Assembly (NCBI GenBank): GCA_036557665.1
Contig: DATBHG010000110.1
Span: 49,831 to 113,830, forward strand
Source of the DNA: VAZQ01 sp036557665
Lineage (GTDB): Bacteria; Pseudomonadota; Alphaproteobacteria; Rhizobiales; Xanthobacteraceae
Length of the DNA: 64,000 bases
Direction: 5' to 3'
Part shown: piece after piece, positions 25,884 to 34,777 of the stretch
Layout: each line of letters opens with the position of its first letter
Position numbering within the stretch: position 1 is the first letter of the stretch
The notes under the pieces: generated by a model
What the model was told of the DNA's origin: nothing
What the model saw: only the letters and a program-made list of their open reading frames with translations
Database searches by the model: none
Position numbers and translations under genes: made by a program

Positions 25884-27302
25884 ATGAGCGAGCCTCGGAC
25901 CTTGTTCGACAAGGTGTGGGCGGCGCACGAGATCGTGCGCAGCGACAGCGGCGAAGCGCTGCTGTGGGTGGATCGCCATTACGTGCACGAGGGCTCGTTC
26001 CACGCGTTCACACGCGTGGATGAGCGGGGCAAATCCGTGGCCGAGCCGAGCCTCACGTTTGCGGTAGCAGACCATTACGTCCCGACCCGGCGATCAGGCG
26101 CCAGCGCCCGCAATCCGGAATTTGCGCGCATGGTGCGCACGCTCGAGGAGAATTGCGCGAAGCGCGGCATTACGCTCTTCGGGCTCGGAGATGCGCGGCA
26201 GGGGATCGTGCACGTTGTCGGTCCGGAGCAGGGACTGACCTTGCCGGGCCTCCTCATCGTGTGCGGCGACAGCCACACTTCCTCGCACGGAGCGCTCGGC
26301 GCTCTGGCGTTCGGCATCGGCGCGTCGGAAGTGGCGCATGTGCTGATGACCCAGACGATCTGGCAGCGCAAGCCGAAACGAATGCGCATCAGCGTGGCGG
26401 GCCGGCCGGGGCCGGGTGTGAGCGCCAAGGACATTGTTCTTGCGGTGATTGCGCGCATCGGCGCGGATGGTGCAACCGGACATGCGATCGAATTTGCGGG
26501 ACCGGCAATCCGCTCTCTCTCCATGGATGGGCGGCTGACGCTGTGCAACATGGCTATCGAGGCGGGCGCGCGCTGCGGGATGGTTGCTCCCGATGAGACA
26601 ACGCTCCGTTATGTCGAGGGCCGGCCCTACGCGCCACAAGCCATGGCGCTCGCGCGAGCGGTCGAAGATTGGTCGCGGCTAGCGACCGACCCCGATGCGC
26701 GGTTCGACCACGAGGTCGATCTCGATGCCTCCGGGCTCGTTCCCTTCGTGACCTGGGGGACGAGCCCGGAGGATGCGCTGCCGATCGATGGCCGCGTGCC
26801 AGATCCCGCCTCCGCAACGGACGAAAGCCGCGCGAGCTACGTGCGCGCAGCGCTGGATTACATGGACATTGCGCCGGGAAAGAAACTGACCGACATCGCC
26901 ATCGACCGCATCTTCATCGGCTCATGCACCAATGCTCGAATCGAGGATCTGCGCGCGGCGGCTGCCGTGCTGGCAGGGCGCGTCAGCAAGGTGCCTGGCC
27001 TCGTTTCGCCCGGTTCCAGCCGGGTCAAGCGCCAGGCCGAGGAGGAGGGCCTCGACCGCATCTTCCGTGCAGCGGGATTGGAATGGGCGGATTCGGGGTG
27101 CTCCATGTGTGCGGGGATGAACGGCGATGTGGTGGCAGCGGGAGAGCGCTGCGCCTCGACCACGAACCGCAATTTTCGCGGGCGGCAAGGACCGGGGGCG
27201 CGCACCCACTTGATGTCGCCCGCCATGGTCGCCGCCGCGGCGGTGAGCGGGCATCTCGCCGACGTGCGGCCGCTTCTCGCCGGACGTGCACGGCAAAGCT
27301 GA
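25884..27302 (+). CDS. leuC: 3-isopropylmalate dehydratase-type large subunit
   Basis: Aconitase-superfamily large subunit, 472 aa. It starts SEPRTLFDKVWAAHEIV as LeuC does, with VCGDSHTSSHGALGALAFGI and the 4Fe-4S ligands in FIGSCTNARIEDLRAAA and CSMCAGMNGD. The partner small subunit follows 3 bp later. LeuC normally catalyses the 2- to 3-isopropylmalate isomerisation, but leuCD-like pairs also act on methylmalate, homoaconitate and other 2-hydroxy acids. Tight linkage to a GST gene and absence of other leu genes leave the substrate uncertain; the genome may have a separate biosynthetic leuCD. Confidence 0.88.
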   Translation: MSEPRTLFDKVWAAHEIVRSDSGEALLWVDRHYVHEGSFHAFTRVDERGKSVAEPSLTFAVADHYVPTRRSGASARNPEFARMVRTLEENCAKRGITLFGLGDARQGIVHVVGPEQGLTLPGLLIVCGDSHTSSHGALGALAFGIGASEVAHVLMTQTIWQRKPKRMRISVAGRPGPGVSAKDIVLAVIARIGADGATGHAIEFAGPAIRSLSMDGRLTLCNMAIEAGARCGMVAPDETTLRYVEGRPYAPQAMALARAVEDWSRLATDPDARFDHEVDLDASGLVPFVTWGTSPEDALPIDGRVPDPASATDESRASYVRAALDYMDIAPGKKLTDIAIDRIFIGSCTNARIEDLRAAAAVLAGRVSKVPGLVSPGSSRVKRQAEEEGLDRIFRAAGLEWADSGCSMCAGMNGDVVAAGERCASTTNRNFRGRQGPGARTHLMSPAMVAAAAVSGHLADVRPLLAGRARQS

Positions 27303-27305
27303 GCG

Positions 27306-27944
27306 ATGGAAAAGCTCACCGCAATCACCGCGACGGCATGCCCGATCGACATCGTCAATCTCAATACGGACCAGCTGATCCCGGTGCGTTTTCTCAAGCT
27401 GCCGCGTGCGGCCGGATACGGAAAGTTCCTGCTGCACGACTTGCGTTACGATGCGCTTGGCCATGAGCGGCCCGATTTTCCGCTCAATCGCGCAGCCTGG
27501 CGCGAGGCCCGCATCCTGGTCGGTGAGCGCAATTTCGCCTGCGGCTCCTCGCGCGAGGGCGCGGTCTATGCCCTGATGGACTGGGGGATCCGCTGTGTGA
27601 TAGCGCCGTCGTTCGGGGACATCTTCGCCGGCAATGCGGTGCAGAACGGCCTGCTCACGGCCGCGGTCCGCGACGAGGAGGCTCGCGCCCTCATGGCGGC
27701 CTTGTGGGCACGACCGTCTGCGCCGGTGACGGTCGATCTCGATGCGCAGACGATAGCGCTTGGCGGCGAGACCATCAGTTTCGCGATCGATCCGGTCCGC
27801 CGCCTGCGCTTGCTGAACGGTTGGGAGGACATCGATATGACCCGCAGCCATGCCTCCGCGATCGCCTCGTTCAAAGCGGCGGACCGCATGCGCCGCCCTT
27901 GGGCCATCCCGCCCGCAACACCTGTCGCCGATCCGCGATCGTAA
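27306..27944 (+). CDS. leuD: 3-isopropylmalate dehydratase-type small subunit
   Basis: Swivel-domain partner of the preceding large subunit, 212 aa. Features: MEKLTAITATACPIDIVNLN, NTDQLIPVRFLK (IDTDQIIPARFL type), and GERNFACGSSREGAVYALMD, the substrate-binding loop of LeuD. Later YALMDWGIRCVIAPSFGDIF and GNAVQNGLLTA are typical. The start is 3 bp after the leuC stop, so the two are translated together. The C-terminus (from DMTRSHASAIASFKAADRMR) is as in long bacterial LeuD. Confidence 0.88.
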   Translation: MEKLTAITATACPIDIVNLNTDQLIPVRFLKLPRAAGYGKFLLHDLRYDALGHERPDFPLNRAAWREARILVGERNFACGSSREGAVYALMDWGIRCVIAPSFGDIFAGNAVQNGLLTAAVRDEEARALMAALWARPSAPVTVDLDAQTIALGGETISFAIDPVRRLRLLNGWEDIDMTRSHASAIASFKAADRMRRPWAIPPATPVADPRS

Positions 27945-28090
27945 AAAACCCATTAACGCACTCGCGGCACCGCTCCTGACGCTGTCCTTTGGGGGACGCC
28001 TGGGTGGTAGACAGTCCAAATACCGCCATACCGATGTGGTTCGGAAGGCAACTACCCGTAGATAGGCTTGATGCGCATCAGAGAGGCCCC

Positions 28091-28480
28091 ATGAAACTGA
28101 CTGCTGTTGTTATCATCTCTGCTTTCGCGGCAATGCCGGCGCTGGCGCAACCGCAACCTGGCGCTCCGGCCGCAAACGCGCCAAAGCCGACGCAGGCGGA
28201 GATCCAAAAAGTCGTTGCAACCGTCAGCGCCGACAAGACGAAGACGCAGCAATACTGCGAGATCGGCAAGCTCAATCAGCAGATGGCTGAGGCCGATCAG
28301 AAAAACGATACCAAAGCTCTCGAAGGCCTCGGCAAGCAGGCCGACGATCTCGCGCACAAGATCGGTCCCGATTTCGTCAAGTTCATGGATGCACTCGATC
28401 AGATGGACGATCGTTCCGATGAAGGCAAGCATCTGATGGCCGCGGTCGAGCAACTGGACAAGCTCTGTCCAGCCAAATAG
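28091..28480 (+). CDS. Small exported helical protein
   Basis: 129-aa protein with a clean signal peptide (MKLTAVVIISAFAAMPALAQ). The mature part begins Pro/Ala-rich, then is predicted helical with two Cys (QQYCEIGKLNQQMAEADQ and the terminal LDKLCPAK) that could form a disulfide. The ATG at 28091 is preceded by GAGAGG. It resembles uncharacterised periplasmic proteins widespread in Bradyrhizobium relatives, but I cannot assign a function. It stands alone between leuD and the FMN dehydrogenase. Confidence 0.75.
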   Translation: MKLTAVVIISAFAAMPALAQPQPGAPAANAPKPTQAEIQKVVATVSADKTKTQQYCEIGKLNQQMAEADQKNDTKALEGLGKQADDLAHKIGPDFVKFMDALDQMDDRSDEGKHLMAAVEQLDKLCPAK

Positions 28481-28623
28481 AGACACGGCCCTTACTGACC
28501 CGATTAGAGTCTTTTAGCCCACCTTGATGGGCGCCCCTGCACAGGTGTGAATATCGTTGACGCGCGAAGCCGGCGGTGAGCATATGCCCTGCATCCCGTG
28601 CAACTCCGACATCGGCCTCTCCT

Positions 28624-29754
28624 ATGCAAGAACGCGCGTCCCTGCAGACTGCCCTTCACGATACTCCCGCCGACCCCGGCGCCTTCCTTAATCTGCACGA
28701 GATCATCGCCAAGGCGCGGCAAAATCTCAACCAGAACGATTGGGACTATATCGTCGGCGGCGCCGAATCCGAGGCCACCCTGCGGCGCAACCGCATGGCG
28801 CTCGACTCGCTCGCATTCCGCCCGCGCGTGCTGCGCGACGTGAGCAAGGTGGACTGCTCGGTCACGCATTTCGGACGCAAGCTTCGGCTCCCCGTCGTCC
28901 TTGCTCCGGTCGGCTCATTGGAGAGCTTTCATGCGCTGGGGGCGGAATCCGTCGTGCGCGCGGTCCAGGAGTTCGGGGTGGCGCATATGCTGAGCTCGGT
29001 GTGCGAACCCGGCCTCGAGGACACCGCCGCCGCCGCCCCCGATGCACTGCGTCTCTATCAGCTCTATGTGCGCGGCGACGCGGGGTGGGTTGACGATCAC
29101 GTCGCGCGTGCCATTGCCCATGGCTATGCCGGCTTCTGCCTCACAGTCGACGTCGCACATTACAGCCGGCGTGAGCGCGACATTGCCAAGCGCTTCGTCA
29201 CCGCCGGACGCCGCCGCGTGCAGGGCCGCACCTTCCAGGCCGGGCTCGACTGGACCACGGTGAAGCGCATCAAGCATCGCTTCGACATCCCGCTCGCGAT
29301 CAAGGGGATCGCCACGGCGGAGGACGCGCGGGTGGCGGTCGACCATGGAGTGGAGTGGATCTACATCTCCAACCACGGCGGCCGGCAGCTCGATCATGGC
29401 CGCGGCTCCATCGAGGTCCTGCCGGAAGTAGTCGATGCGGTTGCCGGCCGCGCGAAGATCATGGTGGATGGCTCGTTCTGCCGCGGCTCCGACGTCGTGA
29501 AGGCGATCGCCGCGGGCGCCGATCTTGTCGGCATGGGACGCATGCAATGCTTTGGACTAGCGGCAGCCGGTCAGGCCGGGGTGGTCCGCATGCTCGAGCT
29601 GCTCGAGGACGAGGTGGAGCGCTGTCTCGGCCTGCTCGGGGCGGCGAGCCTTGCCGAGCTCGACCGTTCGTATCTGCACCCGGCTGCGCCGACCACGATG
29701 CCACACGTGCTCAGCGCCTTCCCGCTGCTTAGCATCGACGAGTGCAGGTATTGA
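28624..29754 (+). CDS. FMN-dependent alpha-hydroxy acid dehydrogenase (LldD-like)
   Basis: 376-aa TIM-barrel flavoenzyme oxidising L-2-hydroxy acids such as lactate, glycolate or mandelate. It starts with FLNLHEIIAKARQNLNQNDW, followed by LPVVLAPVGSLESFHALGAE, YQLYVRGD (active-site Tyr), the catalytic SNHGGRQLDHGRGS (His), and the FMN phosphate-binding KIMVDGSFCRGSDVVKAIAA and GMGRMQCFGLAAAG. The ATG at 28624 is used; an upstream frame from 28576 lacks family similarity. The gene points toward a class II aldolase on the other strand with a GC hairpin between them. Confidence 0.87.
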   Translation: MQERASLQTALHDTPADPGAFLNLHEIIAKARQNLNQNDWDYIVGGAESEATLRRNRMALDSLAFRPRVLRDVSKVDCSVTHFGRKLRLPVVLAPVGSLESFHALGAESVVRAVQEFGVAHMLSSVCEPGLEDTAAAAPDALRLYQLYVRGDAGWVDDHVARAIAHGYAGFCLTVDVAHYSRRERDIAKRFVTAGRRRVQGRTFQAGLDWTTVKRIKHRFDIPLAIKGIATAEDARVAVDHGVEWIYISNHGGRQLDHGRGSIEVLPEVVDAVAGRAKIMVDGSFCRGSDVVKAIAAGADLVGMGRMQCFGLAAAGQAGVVRMLELLEDEVERCLGLLGAASLAELDRSYLHPAAPTTMPHVLSAFPLLSIDECRY

Positions 29755-29844
29755 GCTGCCGCGGTGAATGAGCGACGCGCGAGAAAGCCTTCGTAGGAGG
29801 AACCCATGGGTCGCCGGCTCGCCAGGCGCGAGCAAGCGGATTGA

Positions 29845-29867
29845 GGGGCGCGGCCGTGCCGCGCCCC
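29845..29867. terminator. Bidirectional hairpin between convergent genes
   Basis: GGGGCGCGGC, CGT loop, GCCGCGCCCC: a perfect 10-bp stem in the 135-bp gap between the convergent FMN dehydrogenase and class II aldolase. There is no U-tract on either side, so it may work as a weak intrinsic or Rho-assisted terminator for both. Confidence 0.6.
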
Positions 29868-29889
29868 CACGAGCCAATAGGAGATACCG

Positions 29890-30681
29890 TCAATGCCAAT
29901 ACGGCGGATACCCGCTGTTGCGGTCCTCGGCCTCCAGGAGGCGCAGCATGGCCGGCCATTCGAGCACGCCGTAGGGACGCCGCGTGCCGGGCTGATAAAG
30001 ATGGGCCGTGAGGGCGAGCACGTTCTCGCCGGGCATGGTGAGCTCCGTGCGTGCCGCCATCGCATCGACCTGGGAGCGGCATGAGAGCTCCAGCTGATAC
30101 ATGGTGTTGAACGCCTGCTCGATGGTAGCGCCGCAGGTAAGCAGACCATGATTGCGCATGACCAGCGCGTCGTGCGGCCCGAGGTCCTGCACGATGCGCT
30201 CGCGTTCATCGAGATCGATCGCCGGCCCCTCGTAATCATGATAGCCGATGTGGCCGACGAAGCGCATCGAGGTCTGCGAGAGCGGAAGCAGCCCGCATTT
30301 CATGGCGGAGACGGCAATCCCCGCGCGCGTGTGGGTGTGCAGGACGCAGGCGACCTCGGAGCGTGCCCTGTGAATGGCGCCGTGGATGACGTAGCCGGAT
30401 TTGTTGATGCCGTAATCCGTATCCGGCTTCCAGACGATGTCGCCCTCAACATCGATCTTTGCCAGGCTCGATGCCGTGATCTCCTTGTACAGCATGCCGT
30501 AGAGATTGATCAGCAGATGGTCGGGGCTTGCCGGAATGCGCGCGGTGATGTGGTTATAGATGAGGTCGGTCATCCCGTACTTGTCGACCAGCCGGTAGCA
30601 GGCGGCGAGATCCACCCGGGTCTGCCATTCCTCCGGCGAGACCTGTCCCCGGATCGACTTGAGCTCCGTCGTGTAATTCAT
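29890..30681 (-). CDS. Class II aldolase/adducin family protein
   Basis: 263-aa zinc-dependent aldolase or decarboxylase-type protein. Motifs: YNHITARIPASPDHLLINLYG, VLHTHTRAGIAVSA (zinc His116 and His118) and LVMRNHGLLTCG (third zinc His179), with a Glu/Gln-rich C-terminal part. The ATG at 30681 (MNYTTELKS) is chosen because residues before it are not family-like. Its substrates could be aldonate-, tetronate- or sugar-phosphate-derived hydroxy acids. A Bug receptor is divergently transcribed upstream, with a short ORF in between. Confidence 0.87.
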   Translation of the reverse strand: MNYTTELKSIRGQVSPEEWQTRVDLAACYRLVDKYGMTDLIYNHITARIPASPDHLLINLYGMLYKEITASSLAKIDVEGDIVWKPDTDYGINKSGYVIHGAIHRARSEVACVLHTHTRAGIAVSAMKCGLLPLSQTSMRFVGHIGYHDYEGPAIDLDERERIVQDLGPHDALVMRNHGLLTCGATIEQAFNTMYQLELSCRSQVDAMAARTELTMPGENVLALTAHLYQPGTRRPYGVLEWPAMLRLLEAEDRNSGYPPYWH

Positions 30682-30803
30682 GGATATTCCCGTTGCCGGC
30701 GCCGGCGCGCGCGCACGCTGCCATAGCAGCATAACCGGGCGGGTGAGCGCATCCAAGATATTGCAGCTCGGATATTGCAACTGAGATTTTCGGGAGGAGC
30801 GCC

Positions 30804-30938
30804 GTGCGCATAGGGGACGTCCTGCGCAACACGGTCAAGCAGAAGCTCGCGCGCGACGAGCGCGGGACCGACCTCGGGTTCCTTTTGCAAGCGTGCGCCG
30901 CACGTGCCAAACAAGTCCAAGACATCGGGTGCTCATAG
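30804..30938 (+). pseudogene. 44-aa ORF, possible aldolase remnant
   Basis: Short frame from GTG 30804 with GGGAGG upstream, ending directly before the ATG of the Bug gene. The product (RIGDVLRNTVKQKLARDERG and onward) resembles the first 20 residues of HpcH/HpaI-type aldolases, which typically start with a NxxKxKLxxGE pattern, then diverges. It may be an in-frame deletion remnant that now serves as a leader for the Bug gene. The similarity is by eye only. Confidence 0.3.
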
Positions 30939-31907
30939 ATGCGGCGTTTCCGGTTCCTGATCCCTATCGCAATCTTATGCTTGCTGCCGCGAGGACCAGC
31001 GGTGGCGGAGGATTATCCGTCGCGACCGGTCAGAATCATCGTGCCGTTCGGGGCGGGAGGGCCGACCGATGTCTTTACCCGCGTGGTCTCCGAGGAGCTT
31101 CGCAAGAGCCTGGGTGAGCCGTTCGTGCTCGAGAACCGGCCAGGGGCCGGTACCATCATCGGCAGCGAGGCTGCGGCCAAATCGCCGCCCGACGGCTACA
31201 CGCTGCTGATGGTGTCGGCGACACAGACCACGACCGAGACGCTGGTGCCCAACAAGTCGTTCAAGCTGCTGCGCGACTTCGTGCCGGTGGGCTCGCTGCT
31301 CACGTCCGAGCTGGTCATGGTGGTGCATCCGTCGGTGCCGGCAGGCAACGTCAAGGAATTCATTGCGCTGGCCAAATCGAAGCCCGGCGAGCTCAATTAC
31401 GCCTCCTCCGGAGTGGGCTCGAATTATCACATGGCGTCAGAGTTGTTCAAAAACCTCACCGGGACCGACATCCAGCATGTGCCGTACAAAGGCAGCGCCG
31501 GTGCGCGCAATGACATTATCAGCGGCCAGGTCCAGATGATGTTCGATTCGATTCCGACGATGGCGCCGATGATTGCGGCCGGACTGGTCAAGGCATTGGG
31601 GACGACGGGCAGGACGCGCTCGGCGATTCTTCCCGGCGTGCCGACGCTTTCCGAGGCAGGTGTCCCCGGTTATGAGGCGAGCATGTGGATCGGCGTCATG
31701 GCCCCGGCAGGTACGCCGCAGCCCATCGTCGAGCGTTTGAACCACGAGATCAACAACATCCTGTCGCGGCCCGACGTGAAGACCGCCTGGGAGAGGCAAG
31801 GCGCCGAGCCGATGGTGATGGCCCCGGAGCAATTCGGCGCACATATAGGCTCCGAGATCGAGAAGTGGGCGAGGATCATCCATGCCAACGCCATCAAGGG
31901 CGAATAA
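30939..31907 (+). CDS. Bug/TctC-type receptor
   Basis: 322-aa periplasmic receptor with signal peptide (MRRFRFLIPIAILCLLPRGP, cleavage near AVAEDY). Family motifs are intact: YPSRPVRIIVPFGAGGPTDV, LGEPFVLENRPGAGTIIGSE, PPDGYTLLMVSATQT, HVPYKGSAGARNDIISGQVQ and APAGTPQPIVERLNHEIN. It is followed 11 bp later by an alpha/beta hydrolase, so the pair likely acts on the same compound, for example an ester or lactone taken up with the help of the receptor. No TctA or TctB membrane genes are nearby. Confidence 0.92.
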   Translation: MRRFRFLIPIAILCLLPRGPAVAEDYPSRPVRIIVPFGAGGPTDVFTRVVSEELRKSLGEPFVLENRPGAGTIIGSEAAAKSPPDGYTLLMVSATQTTTETLVPNKSFKLLRDFVPVGSLLTSELVMVVHPSVPAGNVKEFIALAKSKPGELNYASSGVGSNYHMASELFKNLTGTDIQHVPYKGSAGARNDIISGQVQMMFDSIPTMAPMIAAGLVKALGTTGRTRSAILPGVPTLSEAGVPGYEASMWIGVMAPAGTPQPIVERLNHEINNILSRPDVKTAWERQGAEPMVMAPEQFGAHIGSEIEKWARIIHANAIKGE

Positions 31908-31918
31908 GGGCAGCCCTC

Positions 31919-32842
31919 ATGAGCAAACCGCTGCGCATCGTCGGCACGGAGCACTGGGCGCAAAAGGATGACGGCGCGAAGCTCTTCATGTGGAACAAGC
32001 ATGCCGGGGATGTTTACGGACCTGCAGGGCGGATCCTGTTCGTGCACGGCTCCTCCATGGCCTCGCAGCCGACCTTCGACCTGCATGTGCCGGGACGCCC
32101 GGACTCCTCCGTCATGGATTTCTTCGCGGCGCGCGGGTTCGACACGTGGTGCGTCGACATGGAGGGCTATGGCCGCTCCACCAAGGACCGCAACAACAAT
32201 GCGCCGATTGCGATGGGTGCCGGCGACTGCTTCGCGGCTGCGCGGGCAATCCAGAAGCTGCGTGGCGCGCAGCCGCTCCTGATCTACGGCATCTCGTCAG
32301 GCGCGCTGCGCGCAGCGCTGTTCGCGCAGCGTCACCCCGAGATGGTGGCACGGCTGGCGCTCGACGCCATGGTGTGGACCGGCGAGGGCTCGCCCACGCT
32401 GGCCGAGCGGAGCAAACGTCTCCCCGAGTTCCGGGCGAAGAACCGCCGTGCGATTGACCGCAACTTCGTGCGCTCCATTTTCGAGCGCGATCACCCCGGC
32501 ACCGCGGACGATGCCGTGATCGAAGCTTTCGCCGACGCGATCCTTAAGCTGGACGACTCGGTTCCGACCGGGACCTACGTGGATATGTGCGCCAATCTGC
32601 CGGTCTGCGACCCGGAAAAGATCACGGTGCCGACGCTGATCATGCGCGGCGAGTACGATGGCATCGCCGGCCTGCAGGATCTTCTCAAATTCTTTGAAAA
32701 GCTTCCCAACCCGGACAAGCAGTTTGCTGTTATGTCCGGGATCGCGCATGCGTCATTTCAGCAGAAGAACTACGCTATCTGCTATCACATTCTGGCAAGC
32801 TTCTTCGCCCAACCCGCGCCGCTCTATCGTGGCGGGCATTGA
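31919..32842 (+). CDS. Alpha/beta hydrolase
   Basis: 307-aa alpha/beta-hydrolase-fold protein, cytosolic (no signal peptide). Oxyanion/HG segment RILFVHGSSMAS; nucleophile elbow GISSG (Ser126); acid in LIMRGEYDGIAG; catalytic His in MSGIAHASF near residue 278. The ATG at 31919 lies 11 bp after the Bug stop; the open frame runs further upstream inside the Bug gene and is discarded. Likely substrates are esters, lactones or C-C bonds, as in the MhpC group; the specific one is unknown. The 210 bp after it hold only GC-rich repeat-like sequence (TCCCGGGATGC). Confidence 0.85.
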   Translation: MSKPLRIVGTEHWAQKDDGAKLFMWNKHAGDVYGPAGRILFVHGSSMASQPTFDLHVPGRPDSSVMDFFAARGFDTWCVDMEGYGRSTKDRNNNAPIAMGAGDCFAAARAIQKLRGAQPLLIYGISSGALRAALFAQRHPEMVARLALDAMVWTGEGSPTLAERSKRLPEFRAKNRRAIDRNFVRSIFERDHPGTADDAVIEAFADAILKLDDSVPTGTYVDMCANLPVCDPEKITVPTLIMRGEYDGIAGLQDLLKFFEKLPNPDKQFAVMSGIAHASFQQKNYAICYHILASFFAQPAPLYRGGH

Positions 32843-33052
32843 CTGGGTGGCTGCCGAAAACGGCGCGGTATGAGAACGCGGCTCAATGTCCCGGGATGCG
32901 GCGCGAGGGCGCGTACGGCGGATGCCTCCGTTCAGAATGCGCGAAGCGGTGCGCCGATGGTCCGGGACCGCCCCAAGCTTGGGCCAAGTGCGCCTTCCTA
33001 AGTTTGGAGGGTCCCGGTCTGCCGCTTGCCCGCCATCACCGCCGTTAATGCG

Positions 33053-33565
33053 CTACTTCTTCGGAGCGAAGTCCTGGTTGCTGAAGCTCGATTGCGCCGG
33101 TCGCCGGATGGTGATGAACGGCCGGCTCGCGGCCTGATGGCAGGAGTTGCAGGCACTCGTCAGCGCGTCAAAGGCAGTCGAGAACGCCTTGAAATCCCGC
33201 GCCGAGATAGCCTTGTCCAGATCGGCCATGGTGCCGGTGATGATCGCATCGATCATGTCGCCGACAGGAATGTTCTGATAGCGCGGAACAAAATCCTGCA
33301 CGTCTGAAAACACCTCCTTCAGCTCGGTGAGCTCATAATCCGCGAGGTCCCAGTTGCGTGCTTCCCCCGCGAGCCACAGCTTGGCATGATCGACCTGAAT
33401 CCTTCCCATGAACTCCCCAAGGCCGGGCACATAGCTCTTCGGTAACTCCTGGGCGGCGGTGGACGGCGGCGCCGGCGTCTGCGGCGGATTCACACTCTGA
33501 CTGCGCGCGGCAAAACCGAGGCCCGCCACGCACAACACTACGATCATCAAGCCTATTCGATGCAT
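33053..33565 (-). CDS. Monohaem c-type cytochrome, cytochrome c'-like
   Basis: 170-aa exported protein with signal peptide (MHRIGLMIVVLCVAGLGFAA) and a Pro-rich linker. Near its C-terminus is one haem c motif, CNSCH (Cys139, Cys142, His143), after a run of helices (LADYELTELKEVFSDVQDFV; DLDKAISARDFKAFSTAFDA). A haem site near the end of a four-helix protein suggests a cytochrome c' or c'-like fold. The ATG at 33565 follows AGAGAGGG. It starts 35 bp from a divergent exported protein, so the pair shares a very short promoter region. Confidence 0.8.
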   Translation of the reverse strand: MHRIGLMIVVLCVAGLGFAARSQSVNPPQTPAPPSTAAQELPKSYVPGLGEFMGRIQVDHAKLWLAGEARNWDLADYELTELKEVFSDVQDFVPRYQNIPVGDMIDAIITGTMADLDKAISARDFKAFSTAFDALTSACNSCHQAASRPFITIRRPAQSSFSNQDFAPKK

Positions 33566-33600
33566 GAAACCCTCTCTCGCGCTCAGTTCAAGCAGTCGCA

Positions 33601-34167
33601 ATGACGCTGAACACCCTCTTCACGCTTCTGCTTCCGGCTGCGATCGCCATGGCTGCTGGCCCTCTCAACGCCTTGCCGGCAAAGGCGTGCAGCGGCCTGC
33701 ACCGACAATCCGGCACGCCGAAGCTCTCCAGGCTCTTCCATCATCGCTTCTACGGCTCCTATGGCTATCCCTTCGGGGAGGACTTGCGATTGACCATACA
33801 CAGCGCGGCAGAACAAGTGCCGCCATCGGGCGCGAGCAAGTCCGGCGAGCGCCAGGCGCTCGACACAGTGGGCTCGATGTTCGCGGCGCTCCGCAGCTGC
33901 TGGGTGCCGCCGGACGAGGAGAAAGCGCACCCCGGCATGGAGATGACGGTGCGCTTTGCGCTCAAGCGCAACGGCGAGATGATCGCGCCTCCGCGCGTAA
34001 CCTATTCCACGCGCGGTGCCACTCCCGAAACCCGGGAGGTCTATCTCAACGCCATCATGAGCGCGCTACAACGCTGCACGCCGCTTCCACTCAACGAGGA
34101 GCTGGCGAGCGAGATCGCTGGAGTGCCGATTGCGGTGCAATTCGTGGATGACAGAAAATTGCCGTGA
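33601..34167 (+). CDS. Exported protein with TonB/TolA-C-like domain
   Basis: 188-aa protein with signal peptide (MTLNTLFTLLLPAAIAMAAG). The C-terminal 90 residues look like the TonB/TolA C-terminal fold: LRSCWVPPDEEKAHPGMEMT, VRFALKRNGEMIAPPRVTYS, and AIMSALQRCTPLPL, with the paired Cys common in this group of Hyphomicrobiales proteins. It lacks the transmembrane anchor and Pro-rich spacer of true TonB, so it probably does not transduce energy. No strong RBS precedes the ATG at 33601. Function unknown. Confidence 0.7.
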   Translation: MTLNTLFTLLLPAAIAMAAGPLNALPAKACSGLHRQSGTPKLSRLFHHRFYGSYGYPFGEDLRLTIHSAAEQVPPSGASKSGERQALDTVGSMFAALRSCWVPPDEEKAHPGMEMTVRFALKRNGEMIAPPRVTYSTRGATPETREVYLNAIMSALQRCTPLPLNEELASEIAGVPIAVQFVDDRKLP

Positions 34168-34264
34168 CAATCGGATCGCGAAGAAGGAGGATAACCGGCT
34201 TGGACGGAAAGCGACGGGGAAGCTTGTTGACCCGCGCCAACTTGTTGCGGAGAGGAGAAACCCG

Positions 34265-34696
34265 ATGCGCCCGAGGACTTTAGCGTCGACTTTGACGGGA
34301 TTGGCCGCCGTCATGACCATTGCGGCGGCATGGCCGGCGATGGCGGAAGTGGTAAATCTCAAGGCCTCCATGAACGCCGCCAGCGAGGTGCCCCCGAATT
34401 CCAGCAAGGGCACCGGGACGCTTACGGCGACCTACGACACCGCCAGTAAGAAGCTGTCCTGGAAGGGCAGCTATTCGAGCCTGACCGGGGCTGCGACCGC
34501 AGCGCATTTCCACACCGGCGAGGCGGGAAAAAATGGCCCGGTAGCCGTTCCGATCACGCCCGCGACCAGTCCGTTCGAGGGGTCGGCCACCCTCACCGAT
34601 GCGCAGGCCGCCGACCTGCTCGCCGGTAAGTTGTATGTCAACGTGCACACCAGCGAGAACAAGGGCGGTGAAATCCGCGGCCAGGTCACGAAGTAA
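34265..34696 (+). CDS. CHRD-domain exported protein
   Basis: 143-aa protein with signal peptide (MRPRTLASTLTGLAAVMTIA, cleavage after AMA). The mature part is a single CHRD domain (chordin-like): VVNLKASMNAASEVPPNSSK, TATYDTASKKLSWKGSYSSL, AAHFHTGEAGKNGPV and YVNVHTSENKGGEIRGQV. Bacterial CHRD proteins are of unknown role. The ATG at 34265 is preceded by CGGAGAGGAG. A GC hairpin 30 bp after the stop probably ends the transcript. Confidence 0.88.
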   Translation: MRPRTLASTLTGLAAVMTIAAAWPAMAEVVNLKASMNAASEVPPNSSKGTGTLTATYDTASKKLSWKGSYSSLTGAATAAHFHTGEAGKNGPVAVPITPATSPFEGSATLTDAQAADLLAGKLYVNVHTSENKGGEIRGQVTK

Positions 34697-34725
34697 TCGG
34701 TGCCCGCGTCTGGGGCCTCAAGCGG

Positions 34726-34747
34726 CGGGGCGCGACATCGCGCCCCG
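34726..34747. terminator. GC hairpin after CHRD gene
   Basis: CGGGGCGCGA and TCGCGCCCCG pair perfectly over 10 bp with a 2-nt centre (34726-34735, 34738-34747). It is located between the CHRD gene and the cupredoxin gene, with no U-tract. Terminator or RNA-processing hairpin. Confidence 0.55.
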
Positions 34748-34777
34748 TCCAGGGGTGCCGATCGGGGATCAGGGCGG

